From positions 3,038,001-3,102,000 of the forward strand of contig NZ_FNSY01000001.1 in the NCBI RefSeq assembly GCF_900105515.1: a stretch of 64,000 nucleotides of DNA, read 5' to 3'. The notes under the pieces are model-generated. The model saw nothing but the letters and a program-made list of their open reading frames with translations, was not told the DNA's origin and did not search any database. The position numbers were made by a program, and so were the translations under genes. Each line of letters starts with the position of its first letter. Within the stretch, counting starts at the first letter, position 1. The DNA is from Streptomyces sp. 2131.1. Its GTDB lineage: Bacteria > Actinomycetota > Actinomycetes > Streptomycetales > Streptomycetaceae. Below, in pieces: positions 32,718 through 40,593 of this stretch.

Positions 32718-33458
32718 CTACTTCACGTCGACGAAGTCAGCCGTGGAGTTGACCGCCGGGGTGGAGGACGTACCGGCGAAGCTGTAGCGCCAGTAACCGT
32801 CGACCGAGGCCTTCACGGTCGTCTTCAGGGCGCCCTTGCTGTCCGTCTTGACGGTCTTCACCGTCGACCAGGCCTTGCCGCCCTTCTTCAGGAACTGGAG
32901 CTTCACGGGCTGGGCGGTGTAGCCGTGGTACTTGAAGTCGTCCCAGTTGGCCCGGGCCAGCTTGCCGGTGACGGTGATCGTCTTGCCCTTCTTGACCGGC
33001 TCGGGCGCGGCGTTGGCGGTCAGCGTCGACGCGCGCTGGAACTTGAAGGAGCGCGCCTTCTCGGTCCAGATGTAGTCGCCGTCCTTGGCGTCCACCCAGG
33101 CGTCCACGTACCAGGTGCCGGCGTAGTCGTTGGAGTACGGCAGGTCGACCTTGGGGTCGACGGCGAACGACGCCGTGCAGGTGCTGCCGGAGCAGCGGGT
33201 CTTGCCCGTCAGGTAGCCGAACCCGGGGCCGTGCAGGGCGATGTCGGCTTCCTTGATGCCGGAATTGTCCTTCGCCGTCACGGAGACGGTGAACTTCTTG
33301 ACCGCGCTGGTACCGAGAACCACGTTCTTGCCGCCGTTGACCGTGACCTTGGTGATCGCGGTGTCGCCGTAGTGCCCGTCGGCCTGGGCGGCCGGTACGG
33401 CGAGGGCGGACAGGGCGAGGGCGCCGGTGAGGACGGCGACGGATGTGCGCATGCGCAT
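32718..33458 (-). CDS. Secreted hypothetical protein, paralog B
   Basis: A protein of 246 residues with signal peptide (1-26: AVLTGALALSALAVPAAQA). The mature protein has a beta-rich N-terminal part with two Cys (TRCSGSTCTASFAVDPKVDL) and the conserved C-terminal module (APEPVKKGKTITVTGKLARA, LQFLKKGGKAWSTVKTVKTD, KASVDGYWRYSFAGTSSTPA). Compared with paralog A the C-terminal ~95 residues are nearly the same and the N-terminal part differs strongly. It is oriented leftward, separated from paralog A by the duplication scar. Function is unknown; extracellular or wall-associated. Confidence 0.87.
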   Translation of the reverse strand: MRMRTSVAVLTGALALSALAVPAAQADGHYGDTAITKVTVNGGKNVVLGTSAVKKFTVSVTAKDNSGIKEADIALHGPGFGYLTGKTRCSGSTCTASFAVDPKVDLPYSNDYAGTWYVDAWVDAKDGDYIWTEKARSFKFQRASTLTANAAPEPVKKGKTITVTGKLARANWDDFKYHGYTAQPVKLQFLKKGGKAWSTVKTVKTDSKGALKTTVKASVDGYWRYSFAGTSSTPAVNSTADFVDVK

Positions 33459-33543
33459 GTGTGCTTCCCCGTGGGAAAGGGCCCGAGGAGAGTCCGCGCG
33501 AGCGGACCCCTCGTGCCGATCGGTCGGTCGAGTCGGGGTGACT

Positions 33544-33582
33544 CAACAGACCAGACAACCAACGGATGTGAAGGGTTGCGCA
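33544..33582 (-). promoter_or_regulatory. Conserved promoter-like block of paralog B
   Basis: Minus strand: GCGCAACCCTTCACATCC, then GTTGGTTGTCTGGTCTGTTG. Aligned with the block of paralog A at 32428-32463, the CAACC, TTC, TCCG, GGT, GTCT and GTCTG positions agree while the bases between vary. Confidence 0.5.
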
Positions 33583-33684
33583 GGATTTGAAGATTCTGCG
33601 AAGGTCACATGAACGGTGTAGTTGCCACGGACGCCGCACCCTTCGCCGAGCGCTTTCGCCCTTCCCGCGCGCCGCGCCCCCGCC

Positions 33685-36600
33685 TCAGTCGAACCAGCGG
33701 TCCCGGGCCAGTTCCGCCGTCCGGGACGGGTCCTCCAGGAGGGCCGCGACCTCGAAGCGGCGGGGCCACTGACCGGCGGCCCAGGCCAGGCCGGCCGCGA
33801 CGCCCTCCATCGTCGAGGCGTGCACCACGCCGTCCGGGGTGCGCCGCCAGTCCAGTTCCACGCCGCCCGCGCGCAGTTCGCCGTGCTCGATGTACGTGGC
33901 GGGGGTGGCGGGCCCCAGCAGGACGCGGACGGACTCGGGCACCGCGTGCTCCTCGCCGTCGCTCGTGACCTCGGCCTCGACGCTCTCGCCGAGCCGCCGC
34001 ACCTGGAACAGTTCGGCCAGCTCCGCCGCGTGCGCCGGGGCGACGGGCAGCAGCGGCAGCCCCTCGGTGAGCGGCAGCAGGTCCGGCGCGTCCGCGATCA
34101 CCGCGTCCGCCGCGTCGACCACCCGCACCTCGCCGTCCACGACCGCCCGCAGCTCGTCCGGCAACGTGACCTGTTCCGGGTCGAGCGCGGACAACGCGGT
34201 GTACAGGGCGTGCAGTTGTACGCCGGTGACCGGGCGGTCCTCGTCCGCGAGCCGGTCCAGCAGCTCGGCGGCCCCGCCCGGCTCGTCCAGCAGGGCGTCG
34301 ACCGAGGTCCGTACGCCGAGGGCGCGCAGCACCTCGGCGTCGTCGAAGCCGGTCGCGTCGGCGGAGTCGTACAGGCCCGCGAGCCGGGCGTCGCCGCCGT
34401 GGGCGCGCAGTCCGGCGGGGCGGCGGCCGTCCAGCACCGGGTGCCCGCGCAGCCACCACGCGGTGTACGGGCGGACGGACTGCGTGGTGCCGTCCGGGAG
34501 CAGCACCCGGACCGGCTGGGTGAGCGCGTCCCGCAGCGGCGGCCGGGCCAGGAGCGCGAGCGCCTGCGGCCAGGCGTCGTCGTCGACGAGGTCGAGGTCC
34601 CGTACGGCGACGAGCTCCGTGGCGACCGGCGGCACCGGGCTGTCCGGGAACCGGTCGAGGATGTCCTCGCACCACACGTCCACGGCGTCGAGCAGCCCGG
34701 CGTCGTCCGGCTCCGCGAAGTCGCCGTCCCGCGGCTCCAGTTCGTCCGGGTACAGGACGACGTCGGTGGCCCGTACGAGGGCGAAGGTGGCGAGCACCCC
34801 GCAGGCGGTGAGCGGCTGCTCGCCCCAGCGGTCGGCCAGCTCCGCGTCGCACAGGGCGAGTTCGCCCTCGCGCATGACCGCCGCGAACGCGCTCCCGGGC
34901 ATCACGAGCTCCCCGGCCGGGGCGAGTTCGCCGTCCTCGTCGGTCAGCGCGAGCGCCCCCAGCCAGGGCTCGTCTCCCGGCTCCAGGGCCGCGTCCCGGA
35001 CCAGCGTGAGCACGGTCTCCACCAGCTCGTCCCCGTCGAGCGCGTCCTCGTCCCAGATCTCCCCCGCGTCCAGCGAACCGGCGACGGCGGCCCGCACCTG
35101 CGGGGTCGTCAGCACGGCCCGGGGCGTGGCGGGCAGGGCACCCAGCTTCTCCAGGAGCGGATGCGCGGCGTCCGGGTGCGCGACCTTGAGCCCGAGCCGG
35201 CCGAGGCGGTCCAGGACCGGGCCGGGGAGGGCGTCGGGGAGCGGGAGGAGGACCTGGCGGGGACCGATGGTGGTGCGGGGAAGCGCGGGCGCTTCCGGCT
35301 CGCCGGAGGGGGTGCCCGGGCCGGGTCCCACGGACGCGGCGTCCCAGTCGGTGCCGGCGGACAGGACGTCCGGGCCGCCGAATCCGCCGCGGCCGCCCCC
35401 GGCCGAGCTCGAACCGGCCAACGGCACCGGCAGCCCCGACAGCCGGTCCGGGTCGACTCCGGTCAGGCTGTCGTAGAGCCGCCGCCACCAGGCGGGTTCG
35501 CGCTCAAGGCCGGCCAGCCGGTCGATCGCCTCGGTCAGCGGGACCCGGGCGACGCCCAGCGTGCGCAGTTCGACGCGGCGCTCAAGGCCGGCGGGCAGCA
35601 GGCACGGCAGCACCTCGGCGAGCACGGCGACGGTCTGCGCGCCGACGCCCTCGACCACTTCGGCCTCGACCGGCCGCAGGGCGACGGTGTCCTCGCGGAC
35701 GCCCTCGTCCCCGTCCCAGCCGTCCCAGCCGTGCGGCTCGGCGGCCGGGTCGCGCGGGGCGGCCGGCTCCAGGAACGCCACGCGCGGCAGCCGCTCCAGG
35801 ATCGCGCCGCGCAGCGCGCCGTCCAGCCCGCCCTGCCCGAGCGGGCCCGGGACCAGGGAGATCGTCGCGACGGACACCGGCTCCCAATCGCCGAGCAGCT
35901 CCGCGTACGCGTCGGCCGCGCGCTCCACCAGGAAGTCGGTGAGCGGTCCGGGGGCGGGGTGCCTGCGGGTGGTGTCCAGCGGCAGCGAGGCGATGAGCAG
36001 CGCGGGCAGGCCGAGCGGTTCGTCGGTGGGCGTCGGCGCGTGCACGACGGGGGCGGTACGGGGGCGGACCGGGGCGCCGTCCGCGTCGACCGGGACGGCC
36101 CAGGTCACCGACCAGTGCGGGCGCAGCCGTTCCTCCAACGGCCGGTCGGCGAGCAGGGCGGGCTCGATCGGGCCGTGGTGGACGGCGGTGCGCCAGCGGT
36201 TCGTGCCGTGCGCGGAGTCCTCGATGTGCGTGTACGGGCCGTGCTGGGTGCGGCGCAGAGTGCGTACGCCCTCCAGGGTCTCGACGACGACCTCGTCGAG
36301 CCCGGTCAGCGTGAGGAGCAGCGCGTCGTCCACGGCGGCGAGGAGCCGGCCCACCAGGTCCTCGGCGACGCCGTCGCGCAGCGGCAGCACCACGACGGTG
36401 TCGTAGCCCTCGGGCGCGGCGCCCTCGGCGGGCAGCGGGAGGCGCAGCAGCGGTACGTGGCCGTCGCGGCGGCGCAGCTCGTCACCCAGGCCGGGGCTGC
36501 CGACTGCGGCCTGCCGGGCGAGTTCGCGGGCCTCCGCGAGGGACCAGCGGACGCCGCCGTGCCGGCCGACGACCGCCGGCTCGTCGCTGACCGCGAGGAC

Positions 36601-36987
36601 GGCGGCGAACCCGACGCCGAACCGGCCCACGGCGCCCTCGTGGCCCTCGCGCTTCGCGGACGCGCGCAGCGTGGACAGCGATTCGACGCCGGTGGCGTCG
36701 AGGGGGGCGCCGGTGTTCGCGGCGGCGAGGACGGCCGGGGTGCCGTCCGTCGCCGGGTGCAGGGTGAGCCGCAGGCGGCCCGGGGTTCCGGCGCGGGCGG
36801 CGGCGTCGGCGGCGTTCTGGGCCAGCTCGACGACGAGGCGGTCGCGGTAGCCGCCGAGCGCGAGGTCCTCCTCGGCGTTGGCGTCCTCCCGGAACCGCGC
36901 CGGGCCCGCGCCCCAGGCGTCGAGCACGCCGCGCCGCAGCCGCGCGGTGCCGAACGGGTCTGCGCCCTCGGTCGCGTTGATGCCCAT
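33685..36987 (-). CDS. Sacsin N-terminal-like HSP90-type ATPase, giant protein
   Basis: A protein of 1,100 residues. The first ~230 form a GHKL/HSP90-like nucleotide site: RDRLVVELAQNAADAAARAG (the N box with invariant Asn and Asp, about 48-67), the nucleotide-lid region GTPAVLAAANTGAPLDATG, and GRFGVGFAAVLAVSDEPAVV (the G2 box, about 118). The rest is long, acidic and without a known domain, similar to the sacsin-repeat-like architecture. It has no membrane segment. The start is ATG 36987. The last 90 bp are also present in the duplication scar at 32521-32601. Possible chaperone or phage-sensing role; the function in bacteria is untested. Confidence 0.85.
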   Translation of the reverse strand: MGINATEGADPFGTARLRRGVLDAWGAGPARFREDANAEEDLALGGYRDRLVVELAQNAADAAARAGTPGRLRLTLHPATDGTPAVLAAANTGAPLDATGVESLSTLRASAKREGHEGAVGRFGVGFAAVLAVSDEPAVVGRHGGVRWSLAEARELARQAAVGSPGLGDELRRRDGHVPLLRLPLPAEGAAPEGYDTVVVLPLRDGVAEDLVGRLLAAVDDALLLTLTGLDEVVVETLEGVRTLRRTQHGPYTHIEDSAHGTNRWRTAVHHGPIEPALLADRPLEERLRPHWSVTWAVPVDADGAPVRPRTAPVVHAPTPTDEPLGLPALLIASLPLDTTRRHPAPGPLTDFLVERAADAYAELLGDWEPVSVATISLVPGPLGQGGLDGALRGAILERLPRVAFLEPAAPRDPAAEPHGWDGWDGDEGVREDTVALRPVEAEVVEGVGAQTVAVLAEVLPCLLPAGLERRVELRTLGVARVPLTEAIDRLAGLEREPAWWRRLYDSLTGVDPDRLSGLPVPLAGSSSAGGGRGGFGGPDVLSAGTDWDAASVGPGPGTPSGEPEAPALPRTTIGPRQVLLPLPDALPGPVLDRLGRLGLKVAHPDAAHPLLEKLGALPATPRAVLTTPQVRAAVAGSLDAGEIWDEDALDGDELVETVLTLVRDAALEPGDEPWLGALALTDEDGELAPAGELVMPGSAFAAVMREGELALCDAELADRWGEQPLTACGVLATFALVRATDVVLYPDELEPRDGDFAEPDDAGLLDAVDVWCEDILDRFPDSPVPPVATELVAVRDLDLVDDDAWPQALALLARPPLRDALTQPVRVLLPDGTTQSVRPYTAWWLRGHPVLDGRRPAGLRAHGGDARLAGLYDSADATGFDDAEVLRALGVRTSVDALLDEPGGAAELLDRLADEDRPVTGVQLHALYTALSALDPEQVTLPDELRAVVDGEVRVVDAADAVIADAPDLLPLTEGLPLLPVAPAHAAELAELFQVRRLGESVEAEVTSDGEEHAVPESVRVLLGPATPATYIEHGELRAGGVELDWRRTPDGVVHASTMEGVAAGLAWAAGQWPRRFEVAALLEDPSRTAELARDRWFD

Positions 36988-37082
36988 GGGCGTACTCCCT
37001 CTGCCGATTCCGCTGACGCGTACCCCGCGAAGCTACCGGGTACGGCTGTAGCCCCCGAACTCCCCCGGCCCCGGGGCACCGC

Positions 37083-37275
37083 TTCCGTCCTCAAACGCCG
37101 GACGGGCTGGGTCGGCCGGGTGAGGGCGGCCAGGCGAGGCCCGCAGCCAAAAGTCCGCACCGGCCCGAACCAAGCCCGTCCGGCGATTGAGGACGGAACC
37201 GGTGCGCCGGGGGGCGGCGCACCACTCCGGACCGGGGCCGCATCTCGAGCCCGTCCGGCGCTTGAGGACGGAACC
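37083..37275. repeat. Three copies of the CCCGTCCGGCGNTTGAGGACGGAACC intergenic repeat
   Basis: The 341-base gap between the sacsin-like gene and the DUF3027 gene holds one inverted copy (37083-37108) and two direct copies (37173-37200, 37248-37275). The stretch 37201-37223 (GGTGCGCC...GGCGCACC) forms its own 8-bp hairpin. Related copies occur at 54441 and 57762. No gene is seen in the gap. Confidence 0.75.
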
Positions 37276-37328
37276 GGTGCGCCGGGGCACCCGAGGCCAC
37301 AGGACCGGGACCCCGGGCGCACGCCCGG

Positions 37329-38231
37329 CTACGCCTCGCCCCGGTCCTCCGGGGACCGCTCGCCGTGCAACGGATACTCATCCACCCGCACCGTGTCCAG
37401 CCGATGCGCAACCGCCGCAGGCGGCTTCGGCATGACCGCCGCCTCCGAGTGCCCCCCGCACCCGTACGACAGCGACACCACGTGCCCGTCCGCAGGGCCG
37501 AACTCGTTCGCGCAGACTCCGAACGCCTGCCGCAGCGACCCCGACAACGGCATCAGGAAGGCGCAGGACGCGCACGAGGCCGGCGCGGCCTGGGCCATCG
37601 GGGTCTTCGGGCCGAACTCCTCCTCCCAGCGGTCCGCCGCCGAGTGCAGCCCGTACCGGGACAGCACCCGCGCACGCCGCATGCCCAGCTCGTCCGCGAC
37701 CGCCGCGATCGTCCCGCGCGCGGCCGGGGCCGGGCGCGTCGTCAGCTCCGCGTCCTCCACGTCGACGAGGTCCGCCAGCTCGCCGGTGACCGGGGAGTTC
37801 GGCGGCGGCTCCTCCGCGCCGGTGTAGCCGGGCTCCAGGCGCAGGTCGTCCGCCTCGGTGGGCAGCAGGTCGCCCGGGCCCATGTCGCCCGGCCGCAGCC
37901 GCTCGCTCCACGGCACCCACTCCGGCGCGAGGATCGCGTCGCTGCCGGGCAGCAGCACGGTCTCGTCCAGCGTGACGTTCTTCGCGCGGGAGGCCCGCGC
38001 GACCGTCACCGCCCAGCGCCAGCCCCGGTAGCCGGGGTCCTCGCACTCGAAGTAGTGCGTGACGACCCGGTCCCCCTCGGAGACCACGCCCGCATGCTCA
38101 CCCACGACCCCTGGCGCGGCAGCCTCCTCGGCCGCGGCGCGGGCGAGGTCCACGGCCTCGGCGCACAGACGGTCGGGAGCGGGGGTACGGGCGGTACGGG
38201 CCGTACGGCCTCGCGTCGTCGCAGCACTCAC
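37329..38231 (-). CDS. DUF3027 domain protein
   Basis: A protein of 300 residues matching actinobacterial DUF3027: GVVSEGDRVVTHYFECEDPG, YRGWRWAVTVARASRAKNVT, LLPGSDAILAPEWVPWSERL, and LSRYGLHSAADRWEEEFGPK. Four Cys toward the C terminus (PASCASCAFLMPLSGSLRQA with downstream FGVCANEF and YGCGGHSE) suggest a zinc-binding site. It is universally present in Streptomyces; role unknown. The start is GTG 38231 with GGAGAGAAG about 15 bases upstream. It follows a 60-residue small gene by 27 bases. Confidence 0.92.
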   Translation of the reverse strand: MSAATTRGRTARTARTPAPDRLCAEAVDLARAAAEEAAAPGVVGEHAGVVSEGDRVVTHYFECEDPGYRGWRWAVTVARASRAKNVTLDETVLLPGSDAILAPEWVPWSERLRPGDMGPGDLLPTEADDLRLEPGYTGAEEPPPNSPVTGELADLVDVEDAELTTRPAPAARGTIAAVADELGMRRARVLSRYGLHSAADRWEEEFGPKTPMAQAAPASCASCAFLMPLSGSLRQAFGVCANEFGPADGHVVSLSYGCGGHSEAAVMPKPPAAVAHRLDTVRVDEYPLHGERSPEDRGEA

Positions 38232-38258
38232 AGGTCTCGCTTCTCTCCTACGCCAGTC

Positions 38259-38441
38259 TCACGAGCGCGCCAGCACATCGACCATCGATTCCGGCCATAC
38301 GGTCGCGGACGGAGCGGACCTGAGGGCCGCGTCGACGTCCACACCCGTTGAGCCAACCTCGGGCACGCCTTCCGCTATCCATTCTGCGGGATCGCGGAGA
38401 GGCGCGCGGCCGAGAACAACCGCCGGTGGCGCGCTACGCAC
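38259..38441 (-). CDS. Small hypothetical protein (60 aa) upstream of DUF3027
   Basis: Starts at GTG 38441, with GGAGAGG about six bases upstream, and ends at TGA 38259-38261. The protein begins RSAPPAVVLGRAPLRDPAEW, continues IAEGVPEVGSTGVDVDAALR and ends ATVWPESMVDVLARS. Third positions are not pure G/C as in its neighbours, but a good ribosome site and the 27-base spacing to the DUF3027 gene support a real operon partner. Function is unknown. The remaining sequence to 38642 contains only the MFS promoter. Confidence 0.55.
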   Translation of the reverse strand: MRSAPPAVVLGRAPLRDPAEWIAEGVPEVGSTGVDVDAALRSAPSATVWPESMVDVLARS

Positions 38442-38608
38442 GCTACCCTCTCCGCCGCTCCCCGCCCACCTGCCGTCCCAAACGACGCCGTATCGGCACC
38501 GCGCCGGCCTCCGCCCACCAGCCCCGGCGGGCCGCCCCGCACCCCCCGCCACCTGGCCGATCGCTGACCCGACGGGGCGGTCCCGGCCGTGCCCCGGAGC
38601 GATGCCGG

Positions 38609-38636
38609 TTCGCATCGCCCGGTCCTGGGGCAGTAT
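38609..38636 (+). promoter_or_regulatory. Leaderless-type promoter of MFS gene
   Basis: TTCGCA at 38609-38614 and CAGTAT at 38631-38636 are 16 bp apart; the GTG at 38643 follows six bases after the -10-like box and no ribosome site exists. Confidence 0.45.
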
Positions 38637-38642
38637 GACCAA

Positions 38643-40082
38643 GTGGCTTCTGCCAGGTCGCACGACGGGCCCGGCCCCTTCCGCAGGACGGGCCGGTCGA
38701 TCGGCCATGCCCTGAAAATGCCGTTCACCAGCACCGCCCGGGGCATCCGGAAGGCGACACACGCGCACGGCGCCGGCGAGAGCGGTCTCGGCAAACTGAT
38801 CGAGCTGCACGCGGTGAACGGCGCGGGCGACGTGATGATCACCGTCGCGCTCGCCTCCACCGTGTTCTTCTCCGTACCGACGGACCAGGCCCGCGGCCGT
38901 GTCGCGCTGTACCTCGCCGTGACGATGGCGCCGTTCATCCTGCTCGCCCCGGTCGTCGGCCCGCTCCTGGACCGCCTGCCGCACGGCCGCCGCGCCGCGA
39001 TGGCCGGTTCCATGCTCGCGCGGGCGCTGCTGGCGCTCACCATGTCGGGCGCGGTCGCCACCGGCGGCCTGGAGCTGTACCCGGCGGCGCTCGGCGTGCT
39101 GGTCTGCTCGAAGGCGTACGGGGTGGTGCGCAGCGCCGTCGTACCGCGCCTGCTGCCACCGAAGTTCTCCCTGGTGAAGGCCAACTCGCGGGTCACGCTC
39201 GCCGGGTTGCTGGCCACCGGGGCCGCCGCGCCGATCGGGGCGGGGCTCCAGATGATCGGCCCGCCCTGGCCGCTGTACGGGGCGTGCGCGGTGTTCGCCG
39301 GCGGCGCGGCCCTGGCGTTCACGCTGCCGCCCAAGGTCGACTCGGCGAAGGGCGAACGCCGGGCGCAGCTCGTACCGCCGCACGGCGAGGGCGCGCCCCG
39401 CCCGGAGCCGCAGCGGTGCGCCGCCACGAAGGCCGGGTCCAAGGGGCGCAAGGGGCGCAAGGGGCGGGAGAACGGCGAGCGGCGGCCGGGCCTGCGGTCG
39501 GTCGGCCCGTCCGTGCTGCACGGTCTCCAGGCCAACGCCGCGCACCGGGCGCTCTCCGGGTTCCTGATCTTCTTCCTGGCGTTCCTGCTGCGCGAGCACC
39601 CGCTCGCCGGGCAGAGCGCCGCGATCTCGCTGGGCATCGTCGGCGTGGCGGCGGGCGTGGGCAACGCGCTGGGCACGGCGGTGGGCTCCTGGCTGCGGGC
39701 GCGCGGCCCGGAGATCATCGTCGCCTCGGTGCTGGCCCTGGCGCTCGGCGTGGCGGTCCTCGCGGCCGTCTTCTTCTCCACGGTCATGGTCGCCGCGCTC
39801 GCCGCGACGGCGGGCCTCACGCAGGCCCTGTCGAAGCTGTCGCTGGACGCGATGATCCAGCGCGACGTGCCGGAGGAGGTGCGGACGTCGGCGTTCGCCC
39901 GCTCCGAGACGGCGCTCCAGATGGCCTGGGTGGTGGGCGGCGCGATCGGCATCGCCCTCCCCCTCAACGGCGTACTCGGCATGTCCGTCGCCGCCGGACT
40001 GCTCGCACTCGGCGCGGCCGCCTCCGTACGGGGGCTGCTGGGCGCCGCGCGGCGCGGCTCGCCGCACCCCCGCGTGGCGTGA
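38643..40082 (+). CDS. MFS-type membrane transport protein
   Basis: A protein of about 479 residues, 12 membrane helices. The first 30 residues are cytoplasmic and basic, followed by LGKLIELHAVNGAGDVMITV and ASTVFFSVPTDQARGRVALY. Between helices 6 and 7 is a long basic loop (KAGSKGRKGRKGRENGERRP). The substrate is unknown; the family is a conserved Streptomyces MFS near the mqn genes. The start is GTG 38643, apparently leaderless. It is followed closely by a DUF2771 lipoprotein in the same direction. Confidence 0.83.
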   Translation: MASARSHDGPGPFRRTGRSIGHALKMPFTSTARGIRKATHAHGAGESGLGKLIELHAVNGAGDVMITVALASTVFFSVPTDQARGRVALYLAVTMAPFILLAPVVGPLLDRLPHGRRAAMAGSMLARALLALTMSGAVATGGLELYPAALGVLVCSKAYGVVRSAVVPRLLPPKFSLVKANSRVTLAGLLATGAAAPIGAGLQMIGPPWPLYGACAVFAGGAALAFTLPPKVDSAKGERRAQLVPPHGEGAPRPEPQRCAATKAGSKGRKGRKGRENGERRPGLRSVGPSVLHGLQANAAHRALSGFLIFFLAFLLREHPLAGQSAAISLGIVGVAAGVGNALGTAVGSWLRARGPEIIVASVLALALGVAVLAAVFFSTVMVAALAATAGLTQALSKLSLDAMIQRDVPEEVRTSAFARSETALQMAWVVGGAIGIALPLNGVLGMSVAAGLLALGAAASVRGLLGAARRGSPHPRVA

Positions 40083-40109
40083 GCGGGAGCGACCGATAGC
40101 CTTCGGCCC

Positions 40110-40592
40110 ATGACCGTTGCGTTCTTCTCCGGTAAGGGCCGTCGAATCGGCGTCGCTCTTGGTGCCGTGTCCGCGGGACTCCTTGTCCTCTCCGCCTGCG
40201 ACAAGCCGACGCCGCTCGCCACCGTGACGGTCGGCGACGACTCGGTGAGTTCCGAGGCCGCCTGCTACAACGACGGCAAGGCCCTCAAGAGGTCCGAGGC
40301 CGAGAAGTGCCTCAACAAGGAGGCGGAGAAGACCGTCAAGGTCGGGATGACCGACACGGTCCACTTCGGGGTCGACCCCGAGATCGCGGACAACGGCTGG
40401 ACGCTCTTCATCGACGGCCGCAACGCCGAGCAGGAGCCGTTCAAGAAGACCTACCGCTCGATCTCGGGCAGTGCCTTCTTCTCCAGCCAGACCGGCGAGG
40501 CCGCCGCGAAGAACACGCAGATCAGCGTGGTGGAGACCAAGGGCAACGACGTGATCGGCATCTGGCACTTCAAGCTGGAGAAGACCGACTGA
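40110..40592 (+). CDS. DUF2771 family lipoprotein
   Basis: A protein of 160 residues. A signal peptide with lipobox (GAVSAGLLVLSACDKPTPLA) would be cut at Cys30, leaving a lipid-anchored, exported protein. It fits DUF2771: SSEAACYNDGKALKRSEAEK, DTVHFGVDPEIADNGWTLFI, NAEQEPFKKTYRSISGSAFF. Conserved in Streptomyces directly upstream of mqnB. Role unknown. The ATG 40110 lies 27 bases after the MFS stop; the next gene starts one base after its stop. Confidence 0.9.
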   Translation: MTVAFFSGKGRRIGVALGAVSAGLLVLSACDKPTPLATVTVGDDSVSSEAACYNDGKALKRSEAEKCLNKEAEKTVKVGMTDTVHFGVDPEIADNGWTLFIDGRNAEQEPFKKTYRSISGSAFFSSQTGEAAAKNTQISVVETKGNDVIGIWHFKLEKTD

Positions 40593-40593
40593 C

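Noticed and set aside
33622..37827. 1,401-codon plus-strand frame opposite the sacsin-like gene
   Set aside because: Composition is Arg/Gly/Ala-rich without domains, and the opposite strand has a complete GHKL ATPase.
38643..40082. Mqn pathway transporter function for the MFS gene
   Set aside because: Gene order near mqnB and mqnD is suggestive but the DUF2771 lipoprotein lies between and no substrate evidence exists.
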